From Natrinema halophilum (GTDB taxonomy: Archaea; Halobacteriota; Halobacteria; Halobacteriales; Natrialbaceae): a DNA stretch of 64,000 nucleotides. Below, one piece after another: positions 47,770 through 57,516 of the stretch. How positions within the stretch are numbered: the stretch's first letter is position 1; each line of letters begins with the position of its first letter. Where the stretch lies: positions 361,402-425,401 of the forward strand of contig NZ_CP084880.1 of NCBI RefSeq assembly GCF_013402815.2, given 5' to 3'. The notes beneath the pieces are model-generated. The model worked only from the letters and a program-made list of their open reading frames with translations, had not been told where the DNA came from and ran no database searches. Both the position numbers and the translations under genes were made by a program.

Positions 47770-47935
47770 AATTTCCCAAACCGTATAAAACCCACTTTTC
47801 TTCGACTATTAACGGGATGGAGGAAAATTACTTACCCATATGTTTTAACCTACATTAACTATACTAACTTTTTCATGTATGAATCAATATGTTTTTACAT
47901 AGGGTGCCTTTGGTCCTCTGATACCAGATGTTTCT

Positions 47936-48724
47936 TTACTCACCCTTGAATTCTGGCTTCCGTTGTTCCAAGAATGCCTCTACACCTTCTTGATGATCCT
48001 TAGTGGTAGCAGCGATTGCCTGTGCGTTAGTTTCCCGTTTGAGACCCTCATTTATATCACCATCTATCCCAGCATGAACAAGTTGCTTTGATAGTCCATA
48101 TGCGATTGTAGGACCAGATGCAAGTTCATTGATCAATTCTTCACAGTGATCATCAAAGTCCTCGGATGGGACTGCTTCGTTGATAAGACCAATGTCAGCA
48201 GCCTCACGTGCTGAAAGCAGTTTGGAAAAGAATAGAATTTCCTTTGCTTTCCGGATACCAACGGCATCTGTAATTGTAACCGACCCTCCCATGTCAACAA
48301 CGAGGCCAACCTTACTAAATGGCGCTCCTAGCTTAGCCGATTCGGTAGCGATAACTACGTCGCAGGCAAGTGCAAGACTCAATCCCGCACCTACTGCTGC
48401 TCCTTTTATACATGCAACTGTGGGAACATGGAGATCAAACAGTCGACTTATCATGCGATGAGCACCCTCCCGAAGTTCTTTTACTTGCGAGATGGGTTCA
48501 TAGTCACCGATATTTTCTTTCATTGTCTCAACATCACCGCCTGCAGAGAAATTTCCATCAGATCCTCGGATGACTACACATCTTAGATTGTCCTTAGTTT
48601 CGGCACGGTCAATGACACTATTTATTTCCCTGATTAAATCTTCATTCATAGCATTCATGTTTTTGGGTCGATTCAGGGTTAGGTTTAGCACACCATCATT
48701 TTCCGTGGTATCGAGTGCTGACAT
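47936..48724 (-). CDS. enoyl-CoA hydratase/isomerase family protein (PaaG-like crotonase)
   Basis: About 262 residues from the ATG at 48724; the frame is open to 48796 but that part is not family-like. It has a crotonase fold with the oxyanion-hole strings DGNFSAGGDVETM and GAAVGAGLSLALACDVVIAT. The two Glu residues of classical hydratases are absent: GGGCE reads GAGLS, and QPE reads APF. An Asp follows in VGLVVDMGGSVTITDAVG, at the place of the catalytic Asp in PaaG-type ring-opening isomerases (LVPDSGG). Isomerisation of a double bond or epoxide is therefore more likely than simple hydration. It is in the same direction as the DszC-like gene downstream, about 170 bases apart. Confidence 0.85.
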   Translation of the reverse strand: MSALDTTENDGVLNLTLNRPKNMNAMNEDLIREINSVIDRAETKDNLRCVVIRGSDGNFSAGGDVETMKENIGDYEPISQVKELREGAHRMISRLFDLHVPTVACIKGAAVGAGLSLALACDVVIATESAKLGAPFSKVGLVVDMGGSVTITDAVGIRKAKEILFFSKLLSAREAADIGLINEAVPSEDFDDHCEELINELASGPTIAYGLSKQLVHAGIDGDINEGLKRETNAQAIAATTKDHQEGVEAFLEQRKPEFKGE

Positions 48725-48872
48725 TTTCGGCTTATAATTCATGTGATGGGTTAAAAATTTTTTGGCTGAGAAAATAAGGGATGTCAGCGATAGCAATAAG
48801 GAAATGGTCGAGCTAGTGTAGCTTCACTCCTTGACCTGCTAGGCTAAGCCTTCTGAGAGCCTATATTTATGA

Positions 48873-50001
48873 ATGGGAACGAAGAAGCACGGTGTCGAAC
48901 TCTCTGACAAAGACCGCAGAAAACTCGAATGGATCATCTCGACCGGTGAACGGTAGGCCGAGGACAATACGTGAGCACGGATTCTGCTGAAAGCAGCTGA
49001 CGGGCTTACCGATTCATAAATCGGTGAGCACGTTGGCTGTCACTGGAAAACAGCGTACAATACGTGGAAAGCCTACAGTGAGCGAGGGCTCGCGGCGATT
49101 CATCGCCGCAAGCCCGACCGGGAGTATGAACGTAAACTCGACGGAGAACCCGAAGCTCACCTCATCCGTCTTGCCTGTAGCGAACCGCCAGAAGGACACT
49201 CCCGCTGGACGCTTCACCTTCTTGCAAACGAACTCGTGACCCTCGACGAGATCGACTTCGAGTCGATCGCTCACGAAACCGTTCGACAGCGTCTAAAAAA
49301 CACCCTAAAACTGCATCTCTCGGACTATTGGGTGACTCCGCCTGACCAAGACGCTAAATTTGTCTACTACATGGAGGATGTTCTTGAGTTCTACCAGGAA
49401 CTGTACGATGAGAGTTGTCCAGTCATCCGTTTCGCCGAGTCCAGTAAAACCTTCCATGGGCATAAACGCGACCCACTCCCGGCGGAAACGGGAGCGGTCG
49501 GATGTATCGACACTCACTACGAACGCAATGGTGAAAAGAAATTCCACCTTGCGACGGAACCGTTGACTGGCTGGGTTAACGTCGAGATCACAAACAGAAG
49601 ACGCACCAAAGAGTGAATCGACCGGATGGTTGAACTCGCAGATGACCACTACCCGGATGCACTCGACATCCGGGTGGTGGTCGATCACTTCAACACGCTC
49701 AATCTCGCCGGATTCTACCAGTTTCTCCCCCGGAGAAAGCACAAGTGTACCTTGATCGGTTCGAGTTCCATTACGTCCCCAAGCACGGTGCTGGTTGAAA
49801 ATGGCCGAAATCGGACTTGGCGTCCTCAAACGACAGTGTTTTGATCGTCGGATCTATCATGCAGAAATTCTCCGAGCGGAGGTCGCTGCGTGGCAAAGGC
49901 GTCGAAACGTGACCAATCGTCCCATCGACTGGCAGTTTACTACTGACGACACCCTGATCAAACTACGCCGGTTCTATCCTGCTACGCTGGAATCCGACTA
50001 G
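48873..50001 (+). pseudogene. IS630-family transposase with four in-frame stops and 3' frameshifts
   Basis: The frame from ATG 48873 stays in register to about 49720: MGTKKHGVELSDKDRRKLEW, ARILLKAADGLTDS, HRRKPDREYERKLDGEPEAH, FYQELYDESCPVIRFAESSK and GAVGCIDTHYERNGEKKFHL. It is cut by TAG, TGA and TAA near the start and by TGA near 49614. All four stops can arise from CAG, CGA or CAA codons by one C-to-T change. Two shifts then lead to AEIGLGVLKRQCFDRRIYHA and the end at 50001. The element is dead. No tips were found. Confidence 0.75.
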
Positions 50002-50046
50002 CAAGGACACAGTTGAAGCTACACTGGTGGGAGTTGGTGAAATCCA

Positions 50047-50615
50047 ATGCTCGGCCAGCTAGTGAAACGGGCACGCGAGCAAAGAGTGTTTTCACGCGAG
50101 GATACACCGACTGAACACAGGGTGGAAGCGGTGTTTCTGTACCATCTGGGGTTGTCGTACCGCCAAGTAGGTGAGTGGTTCGGCCACTTTCATCAAGCGG
50201 TCCACGAGCGGTATATCGCTGGCTGACCTGTTCGATCCGGAACCTGACGACCGCGAGGTGTACGTCTGGGCGGCGATCGACAGCCATACGTACGAATTGA
50301 TCCACGTCGAGGCCTCGCCTGGACGCTCTGAGTTCGACTCGTTGCTGTTCCTGCGGACCGTCCTCGAACGGTGTTGAGGTCGGCCCGTGATTGTTGTTGA
50401 TCGCGGTCCCTGGTACAACTGGAGCCACGACGAGTTCGATCTGCCGTATGAATCGCGCTGCGAAACGTGGGTGACCGGTCGATCGTCGAATCTTGGTTTA
50501 GCCCGTCCAAACTCCGAATCAGGCGGTTCTTTGATCGATTTCCGCATCGGCATTCAAGGCAATCAGTTGACCGTTGGATGAAAACCTTCGCGTGTATTTA
50601 CAATGCGAGGTACTA
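50047..50615 (+). pseudogene. IS6-family transposase remnant 1
   Basis: The N-terminal EDTPTEHRVEAVFLYHLGLS and YRQVGEWFGHFHQAVHE are followed, after a shift, by EPDDREVYVWAAIDSHTYEL and EASPGRSEFDSLLFLRTVLE, then SVDRWMKTFACIYNARY. These are haloarchaeal IS6-type transposases. Several shifts and a TGA show it is dead. The 3' border CAATGCGAGGTACTAACGCTGACACC near 50601 is found in the reverse orientation at 60788, at the border of a second IS6 remnant. Confidence 0.75.
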
Positions 50616-51095
50616 ACGCTGACACCATTAAGAAAATATTCGGCCACATTTTCAAAAGCCATCGTTGGGGAGCATAAGCGTACTAAGATTTGCTATAAGT
50701 AATCATAGATGATTTATTGGTGGATCAGCCAATAGCAGTTATGCATAAAACATAATTATGGATGAGAGTGGTACAATGTTAATAAAATGCTGGTCACAAC
50801 CACAACGACTAAGGGGTTTCGGGCCAGTATCACTTTCGTGAAAGAATCAATTAGAGGTAGCCATTGGTTCCATATGCCAAGTGATTACATTTTACATTCC
50901 ATATCAGACCAAATCCGTGTCGGGAGATATATGAGAAAACAATTGGATTTACTCAACAACGTCATCAATGTACCTCCGAACATCTTTAAGCATTCAGTTT
51001 CGCTAACCAGTGACGATCCAAATACTGATACTAATAACATAGTTGGTCCTTCGTGGGCCCAGGATCCTCGATCAAGGGAATCGGACCACAGATCA

Positions 51096-51557
51096 ATGAA
51101 TAAAGGCCATCGAAATGACAGTAAACAGTATATTCAGGCCTACCAAGGTTCAGTGACGAGTGGACTTGGGAATGGAAAGGAATTTGTCTCTCTCAGTGGC
51201 TACCAAGACCAATTCGTCAAAAAACTAGGATACGAGCCATTTCCCGGGACGCTAAATATGGACTTGTCTGAGAAAAGTATCGAGCGTCGGCCACTTCTTG
51301 AATCTCGACCAGCAATTAATATTAAAGGTTGGTCGGATGGAGACCGGGAGTTCGGCCCTGTGAAATGTTATCCGGCGACAATACACTCAAATCAGGACTC
51401 CTGGTACGGGACGGTACATATAGTTGTTCCAAAACGCACCGATCACGACATCAGCCAACTTGAAATCATTTCAGACGTTAAGTTACGAAGTGTACTCAAT
51501 TTATCCGACGGCGACCAAGTAACAGTCATTGAGCGTGTTATAGAATCCAACTCATAG
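51096..51557 (+). CDS. ribK: CTP-dependent riboflavin kinase, archaeal type (DUF120)
   Basis: About 153 residues from the ATG at 51096. The same frame is open from 50787 without a recognisable domain, so the longer form cannot be excluded. The family core is clear: GLGNGKEFVSLSGYQDQFVK, LGYEPFPGTLNMDL (with the PGTLN loop that binds CTP and riboflavin), FGPVKCYPATI and a DGDQVTVIE end (here SDGDQVTVIER). The enzyme makes FMN from riboflavin with CTP. The usual N-terminal helix-turn-helix of haloarchaeal RibK is absent. The last residues (ERVIESNS) are encoded by the tip of an insertion sequence; before the insertion the frame would have ended VTVIT. It sits among FMN-dependent oxygenase genes and may raise the FMN supply. 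Confidence 0.8.
   Translation: MNKGHRNDSKQYIQAYQGSVTSGLGNGKEFVSLSGYQDQFVKKLGYEPFPGTLNMDLSEKSIERRPLLESRPAINIKGWSDGDREFGPVKCYPATIHSNQDSWYGTVHIVVPKRTDHDISQLEIISDVKLRSVLNLSDGDQVTVIERVIESNS
51525..51530. repeat. target-site duplication GTCATT, left copy
   Basis: GTCATT precedes the left tip GAGCGTGTTATAGAA and is repeated at 52597-52602 after the right tip. It marks a clean insertion into the last codons of ribK. Confidence 0.8.
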
Positions 51558-52596
51558 CGTGAGCTTCTCACGTCCTGGATCGTCTCCTCGCTCGTAGTTG
51601 GTGATTGAAATGACGATCGGAGACACGGCGCAACGAACATTTCTGTTCGTGCGTGAACGCGGTCTCGGGCGCGAACGTGCCCGAGGCCGCAGTCCTTGCA
51701 GGCATCGTTGGTTCGCTCAACTCCTGTACGCTGGTTGCATGTCTCGTCTAAGATGGACTGCTTGAGCTGAACTTCTTCTCCATGCTTCTCAACACAGTCT
51801 TCGACTCTGTACTCGATGTCTTTCGGGTCGTTAGTGTTGCGCGGGTTGTATGGGGCGACTGGCACGACCCTGCATCCAGCAGGAGGTCGTGCCAGTCAAG
51901 AATGTCGTAGGCACTGTCTCCAAGCATCCAGATTGGTGTTTCGACGGCGAGTGCGTCACGGGTGACGCGCATCGCCGTCCCTCGGGATGTCTGTTTGGCC
52001 TGTGTGAACTCTGCCGCAATCGGGATCTTTGCACCGGTTGAGACGATTGTACAGCCGAATCCATAGTACTGTTCTTCGGCTGTTGAATCGTAGTACCATT
52101 AGGCAGCCTCATTGTATTGGATCGCTTTGACGTGAGTCACATCGATCGAGTACGTTGAGTCGAGCAGGCGCGGACGGTGGCATGCTTGACGAGCCTGTCG
52201 AAAACATCGTCGATAACGTGTTCGAGACCAGTTAGAAACCGGTCAATGGCATCTCTCGATGGCGGTTTGCCGAGTCCGCAGTAGTACCAGACGAGTCCAT
52301 GCTGGAGTTCTCGAGTGGCCGAGCGTTTTCAGTAGATGTTCTTGTAGTAGCAATGAAGAAAGGCGTGAAAGAGATCTGGTGGCTGGTGAACTCGTGTTCG
52401 CCCCCGGCGCGCGGGGGCGAACACGTCGTATTCCAGTAGAAATTCGAACTCAAGAAACTCAAACAACGGAACTGTTTCGGTAGCCGCTGCATTCAAAAAC
52501 TCGTCGACCGAAGCAACGACTTGCAGGGTTGCGGTTGTGCTGGACACACTTTCCGCACCCTGCTGTTTCGTACGTGACGCTTTCTATGACACGCTC
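51531..52596 (-). mobile_element. DDE transposase element (type b), full length, 1066 bases
   Basis: The inverted tips are GAGCGTGTTATAGAA (51531) and TTCTATGACACGCTC (ending 52596), identical over 14 of 15 bases, with the 6-base duplication GTCATT on both sides. The transposase on the minus strand runs from 52547 (SSTTATLQVVASVDEFLNAA, LEYDVFAPARRGRTRVHQPP, AFLHCYYKNIY, stop) through shifted frames to MLGDSAYDILDWHDLLLDAG, QRTGVERTNDACKD and a remnant of the C-terminus. The catalytic motifs fit the DDE_Tnp_1 superfamily. Several shifts make it defective. It defines the ends for the fragments at 32848, 44752 and 45268. Confidence 0.85.
51600..52547 (-). pseudogene. type b DDE transposase, frameshifted
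   Basis: The coding part of the full type b element. N-terminal piece 52547-52329, with a TAG after FLHCYYKNIY. Then shifted pieces RDAIDRFLTGLEHVIDDVFD, RVTRDALAVETPIWMLGDSA, RVEDCVEKHGEEVQLKQSIL and CGLGHVRARDRVHARTEMFV. About 310 residues could be rebuilt. The exact IS family is not assigned. Confidence 0.75.
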
Positions 52597-52602
52597 GTCA
52601 TT
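52597..52602. repeat. target-site duplication GTCATT, right copy
   Basis: Equal to 51525-51530. Directly after it the sequence ACCTGA completes the original ribK reading frame as Thr-stop. Confidence 0.8.
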
Positions 52603-52649
52603 ACCTGATGATGATTATGTTTCACGAAGAAAGCGATTACGTTAGCTAA

Positions 52650-53400
52650 AATGTTGTCGGTGGCCGTCTACGCTCTCGTTTTGGTGAATTGTCTTTGGGT
52701 TTACCTCGACAAATTGTACCGCAACACACTCGATCTGTCGAATGAAATACCGCATATACTCTGGAGACCTGTCTCGAAGAGGGCGATCTCCTTGACAATT
52801 CAACGCTGATAGATGCCTTTAGCAAATTCGAATGAAGATATAGCGAGTGCTGCTTCGATTTTCGTTGGAGTTGGACGACCTCTTGGGTCACCCCACCACC
52901 GATGCTATGTTTTTCGACCGCGAAAATGCTAGCAAGCACTACTGCCGCCGCTCGAATTACCGCGTTCAACCGCTCAAAGTGTCGGCTCTCATCGATATAG
53001 AATCTATAACTGTTCCCGACGTTCGTTACACAACCGAGAAACGCACGACACACAGTTCGGCTGGCAGGTCGCCTCCCGCAACCCAGGCGACTTGCACAGC
53101 CTCGCCGCCGGCAAAAGCTACAATTGGATTCGATTGCCCGAGTAACCACAGGGAGAAGTTGTTAGGCCACTGGTTTTCCATCGCATCTTCCGGCCCAATG
53201 ATCTGCGTGCTGTGCGCGTGGTCGATGGGCCCGCTGCCGTTAGAGACCGATGTGTGAGACTGTCTTCTCGTCGATCAAGCGCATATACGGCAGTGCTGCG
53301 TACTCGAACGGGTATACCGGGATTTCCCTGAACTCGTCATGAAATCTGTCGTTCACTACATCATGTGTGGTGTGAAACCATGAAATCAACCGTGGAATGG
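52650..53400 (+). pseudogene. IS5-family transposase remnant 2
   Basis: Plus-strand fragments in shifting frames: TTDAMFFDRENASKHYCRRS, NYRVQPLKVSALIDIESITV, the DDE region, and near 53250 a piece like ETVFSSIKR. It is related to remnant 1 (45549-46327), sharing FFDRENASKHYC and YRVQ-LK, but lies in the opposite orientation. Frames and stops are too many for activity. No tips could be fixed. The last 135 bases before the binding-protein gene hold nothing else. Confidence 0.6.
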
Positions 53401-53535
53401 CAATTCACCAGTCCGTTGTATTTAGACCGATAATTACTTGCAGCTAAACGTATCGAGCTACAATCTATGCTCTCATCCTACTTGGAAAGCCTCGGCGCAC
53501 GGCGCACGGACAACTCAAAAAATGCTATAATTCTA

Positions 53536-54789
53536 TTACGCGGACGGGAATGAGCAGTTTGGATCTGGAGTAATTTTTCCACCGTCCACCGTATAATATT
53601 CCGGAAAGCCGTAAACGGAGTCATCAAATGAAAGTCCGTGGCCCTCCTCCAACGGTCCAACTTTAATTGAGTCAGTAATGAACTGATGATCTGCAGCTCG
53701 AATATTACCCGCTCCAAATGCAGTTTTTAGTTCGACACCTTCTAAGCCGCTTATGATGCCTTCACTAGATGAGTCACCACTTTCAGTAATAGCCTTATCT
53801 AGGGCACGCAGAGCAGCATCAGCAGAAACTGTATATGGTCTTGGAACGTTGCCTGTAGCTTCCCGATAATTCTCAACAAACGTTTGGTTATATTCATTCG
53901 GGAAATTGGCAACATATTGTTCAACAGCTAAGTCTATGGGAACCATATCTTCGCCCATCGAGGCCGACACATTAGGCAGCCCTCCCGATCCATTGGCAAT
54001 TTGAACCTGTTCGTAGAAATTATACTGCTTCGCTTGTTTTATAAAGGAAATAAGAGATCCACTGTAAAGAGAGGAATATACGATATCGGGATCAGCATCT
54101 AGTAGAGACTGAATATTCTCTTGGTACTCACCTGACCCGAATTTCGGAAATTGTTCTGAAACTACTGTTGCTCCGTATTCGGACTTCATTGTATCACTGA
54201 ACACTCCCCAACTCTGATGTCCAAATACGTAGTCTGGTGCGATACAAGCAATCTTTTTACCCTCTAATCGGTTCCCGGCTTCCAATGCTAGTGCTGCTTG
54301 AAGTTGGGTCATGTAGGGGAACGTCCGAAATGTCGTTTTTCGGCAATCTTTTGTAATAAGGTCTGGGGTTTGAGCGCCAGTCACGATAAGAGGAATGTTT
54401 TGTTCTGCACTGTATTGACTTACAGCCTTAGCTACCGAACTGCTTGCGAAGCCAATGATTGTATCGACGTTGTCCTCTTGGATGAGGGTGCGAGCATGTG
54501 ATATCGCCTGATCGGGGTTTGATTCCGTGTCATAGGGAATAATCTCAACATCTCGGCCATCAATTCCACCATCTTCATTTAGTTTCTCTGCCGTATATTC
54601 AGCTCCATTCTTCCCAGGCACGCCAAGTGAGCCATATGGGCCTGACAACGGGTTCAAATACCCGACTTTGAAGGTTCCACTATCACCATTAGAATTGCCA
54701 AGACAGCCAGCAATTCCGGACGTTAAGCCTGCTGCGGATATGCCTAGCAACTTAATGTACGATCTCCTGTTTGACTGGTTGTTTTTCAT
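53536..54789 (-). CDS. LivK-type ABC substrate-binding lipoprotein
   Basis: 417 residues. The N-terminus MKNNQSNRRSYIKLLGISAA has a Tat-type twin arginine followed by a hydrophobic stretch and the lipobox GIAGC, so it is exported folded and anchored by lipid. The mature protein shows the periplasmic-binding type 1 pattern: VGYLNPLSGPYGSLGVPGKN, IIPYDTESNPDQAISHARTL, ASSSVAKAVSQYSAEQNIPL and IACIAPDYVFGHQSWGVFSD. It should bind a small amide, amino acid or organic acid outside the cell for a LivHMGF-type transporter. No permease is next to it. The livH-livM-livGF operon at 25.0-28.5 kb lacks a binding protein and is its probable partner (inference). Codon use is AT-rich like that operon. Confidence 0.9.
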   Translation of the reverse strand: MKNNQSNRRSYIKLLGISAAGLTSGIAGCLGNSNGDSGTFKVGYLNPLSGPYGSLGVPGKNGAEYTAEKLNEDGGIDGRDVEIIPYDTESNPDQAISHARTLIQEDNVDTIIGFASSSVAKAVSQYSAEQNIPLIVTGAQTPDLITKDCRKTTFRTFPYMTQLQAALALEAGNRLEGKKIACIAPDYVFGHQSWGVFSDTMKSEYGATVVSEQFPKFGSGEYQENIQSLLDADPDIVYSSLYSGSLISFIKQAKQYNFYEQVQIANGSGGLPNVSASMGEDMVPIDLAVEQYVANFPNEYNQTFVENYREATGNVPRPYTVSADAALRALDKAITESGDSSSEGIISGLEGVELKTAFGAGNIRAADHQFITDSIKVGPLEEGHGLSFDDSVYGFPEYYTVDGGKITPDPNCSFPSA

Positions 54790-55052
54790 GTTTCGACTAT
54801 CAAGTGTGAAGGATCATATATAAAACTTTTGTTGATCAGCGCCTACCAATATAATATACTTTAGATTAATTTGCTTTGATACTTAAATTAATATTATATT
54901 TGATATAAATACTTATAATATAGATAACTAATTATATTCCAGACAACGAAATTGATCCGCGTCTACGGTTGCCCCCGTGGTTCCGGTCCCTTTTGGAATA
55001 CGGTGTGAACTCGGTCGAATGAATTAATATCGTTGCATCGGAAGTACGTCGA
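54790..55052. other. AT-rich divergent promoter region
   Basis: About 260 bases; 54830-54935 is very AT-rich. It lies between the start of the binding-protein gene and the start of the decayed dehydrogenase fusion, so both promoters should be here. No box is clear enough to place. Confidence 0.35.
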
Positions 55053-57075
55053 ATAAATGATAGCAATATCCAGGACGTAACAGTACTCGATGCAGGAAAT
55101 ATGGGCCACGGTATCGCCGAGATCACGGCGCTTGCGGGGTACGACGTCGTGCTGCGTGACGTGAAACATGAGCTTGTGGAAGATGGATACGAGGAACTCA
55201 GGTGGAGTGTCCAAAAGCTAGCCGAGAGCGGGGCGATCGATGATGAACCCGATGCTGTGCTTAACCGGGTTGAGACCTGCGTAGACCTTTCGATGGCTGT
55301 TGAAACTGCCGATCTCATCATCGAGGCGGCTCCAGAGTGTCTCTCCCTAAGAAAGACATCTTCAACGAACTCGATCAGTTAGCGCCGGAGGACGCAATCC
55401 TAGCGACCAACACCTCTTCGCTGTCGATCACTGATATCGCGAGTGCAACCAACCGTGCACAATGCGTGGTCGGAATGCACTTTTTCAACCCGCCGGTAAA
55501 GATGGATCTCGTGGAGGTAGTCTACGGGGAGGACACGGCTGACGAGGTCGCCGATCGCGCGACTTCGTTCGTCAAGTCGCTCAACAAAACTCCGATCAAT
55601 GTGCGAAAGGACATGCCTGGGTTCGTTGTAAACTCGGTCTTAAAACCGTTCATGATCGAACCATCATGGATGGTCTCTGAGGGCGAGACGACGATTACTG
55701 AAGCGGACGCGACAATGGTTTATGAACGAGGCTACCCGATGGGCCCATTCGAATTGACTGATCTCACTGGCCTCGATGTCATTCAGAACATTTTGCAAGA
55801 AGGGGGGAGTCCCGTCCCGCCTGCCATGGCGAATCACGTGGAGGAAGGCAAGCATGGTCGAAAAGCTGGTTTCGGGTTCTACAAATATGACAACGGCGAC
55901 GGCCCGATCTATCAGCGTATGGACGCATCGGAAGAGCCAGATGATGGCTTTGATTGGCTCAGAGTCGAGTCGCTCATGATCAACGAGGCAGCGAAACTAA
56001 TTGGGAACGATGTCACCACCGCAGAAGAGATCGATATCGGAATGAAACTCGGTGCAGGGTTTCCCACGGGGATCTGCGAACGTGCGGATACGCTCGGTCT
56101 CGATAGAGTCCTCGAGACGGTGGAAACACTGGCCTCGGAACGGAACGATGATCGGTATGAACCGGCCAGCTACTTACGGGGAACTCTTTGAAGCGGGCAA
56201 CGTAGGTGAATGTTCAGGTCGGGGATTCTATCGGCACGATCGAAAACATGATTTCGATCACATCACTTATACGGTTACGGATCGCGGCGTTCTCAAGGTT
56301 ATCCTCGATCGCCCTCAGCAGATGAATGCGATCTCCGAGGCGCTCTCAAAGGAAATCGTGACATTATTCGATAAGGTAGACGTAGCCGAAATTCACTGTT
56401 TAGTAATCGAAGGGGCCGGTGACCGGGCATTTTCCGCAGGCGCAGACATCACAGGGTTCAGCGAACTGACGCCAGCGACAGTCGATGAGATGGTCCCGGT
56501 CGCCGAATCGTTACAGTCTTTTCCGCCCAACCATCGCGAAGATTGATGGATTTTGCCTTGGTGGCGGATTTGAACTAGCGTTGGGCTGTGACATCCGTAT
56601 TGCGTCGACCGAGTCACAGTTTGGATTCCCCGAAATCACGCTTGGGTTGCTCCCCGGCGGCGGAACTCAGCGGACGCTCCGCATGATTGGGGAAGCGCGA
56701 ACAAAGGAGTGGGTTTTCCGTGGAGAGCCGATAAGCGCAGAGCGAGCCAAGTCGTGGGGGCACGTCAATCGTGTGGTTCCCCGCGACGATCTAGAAGAAA
56801 CCGTCGAAGACTTTGTAAAGGATTTCGTTTCTGGACCGTCGATAGGCCTGAAAGTCGCAAAGCGCGTCATCAATGACGGCACCAACGCCAGCCTTGAGAC
56901 AGCACTTGACATGGAACGACAAGGTTTCGGGCTCCTGCTAGGCACCGAGGATGGCGACGAAGGAGTAGCGGCATTTGTGGAAGACCGGAAACCCGAGTTC
57001 CAAGGAGATAAAGCAGATGTCCGCGCGTTTCAAAAAGACTGGTCCGGGAAGTTAGAGAAAAATGGCTTTAGTTGA
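55053..57075 (+). pseudogene. 3-hydroxyacyl-CoA dehydrogenase/enoyl-CoA hydratase fusion, decayed
   Basis: A haloarchaeal-type fusion of about 650 residues. The dehydrogenase part reads NMGHGIAEITALAGYDVVLR, shifts near 55345, and continues as LATNTSSLSITDIASATNRA, GMHFFNPPVKMDLVEVVYGE and ERGYPMGPFELTDLTGLDVI. A second shift near 56185 leads to CSGRGFYRHDRK and the crotonase part: VILDRPQQMNAISEALSKEI and GAGDRAFSAGADITGFSEL. A third shift near 56525 leads to KIDGFCLGGGFELALGCDIR, GFPEITLGLLPGGGTQRTLR and the end. The expected start codon is ATA (55053) and the first Gly of GxGxxG is Asp (LDAGNMG). Both are G-to-A changes. With intact hydratase Glu residues it was once a working beta-oxidation enzyme. 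Confidence 0.85.
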
Positions 57076-57516
57076 CTCAAGTTAGTCAACGCGCCAATAT
57101 GCGGATGAGATAGGGAGAGAACGAGATGACCGGAGGCTGGTGGATGATCTTCGATGGCACCGTCAAGTTCCGATTGGTTGCCCCTTGTCCAGAGTGACTG
57201 CCGGACAATATAGGAAACCGAGTCGTACAATCTGTATTTGTGAACGCCCGACAATGTGCCTGGGTCATCCGCTAGCGATAGTAGAATGATACAGTAGGGC
57301 GCCATAAGCTGCTTTTCACCCTGGCAAATTAATCCTCGAATCTCTATGCTGTTATAAAGGCAGCATTTGGTACGATCACCGATCCCAGAAGCAGATTATG
57401 CTGGGGGTGAAGGGAATTGGGACGGTCTCGTTTACAATCGCTGAATCCTGATTGTGGTCGGTAACAGGTGACGTCCAACCGCAGAGAATTTAATCATCCG
57501 CGCGAGATAATACGCA
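57076..57516. other. intergenic region with probable Sph3 promoter
   Basis: About 440 bases without a supported gene. AATTTAATC near 57487-57495 lies about 26 nt before the ATG at 57517 and fits a TATA box for a leaderless transcript. The rest shows short frames only. Confidence 0.4.

Noticed and set aside
50787..51095. N-terminal extension of the riboflavin kinase frame
   Set aside because: Open but without the helix-turn-helix or any other domain; composition unlike haloarchaeal protein, so I used the ATG at 51096. A longer form cannot be fully excluded.
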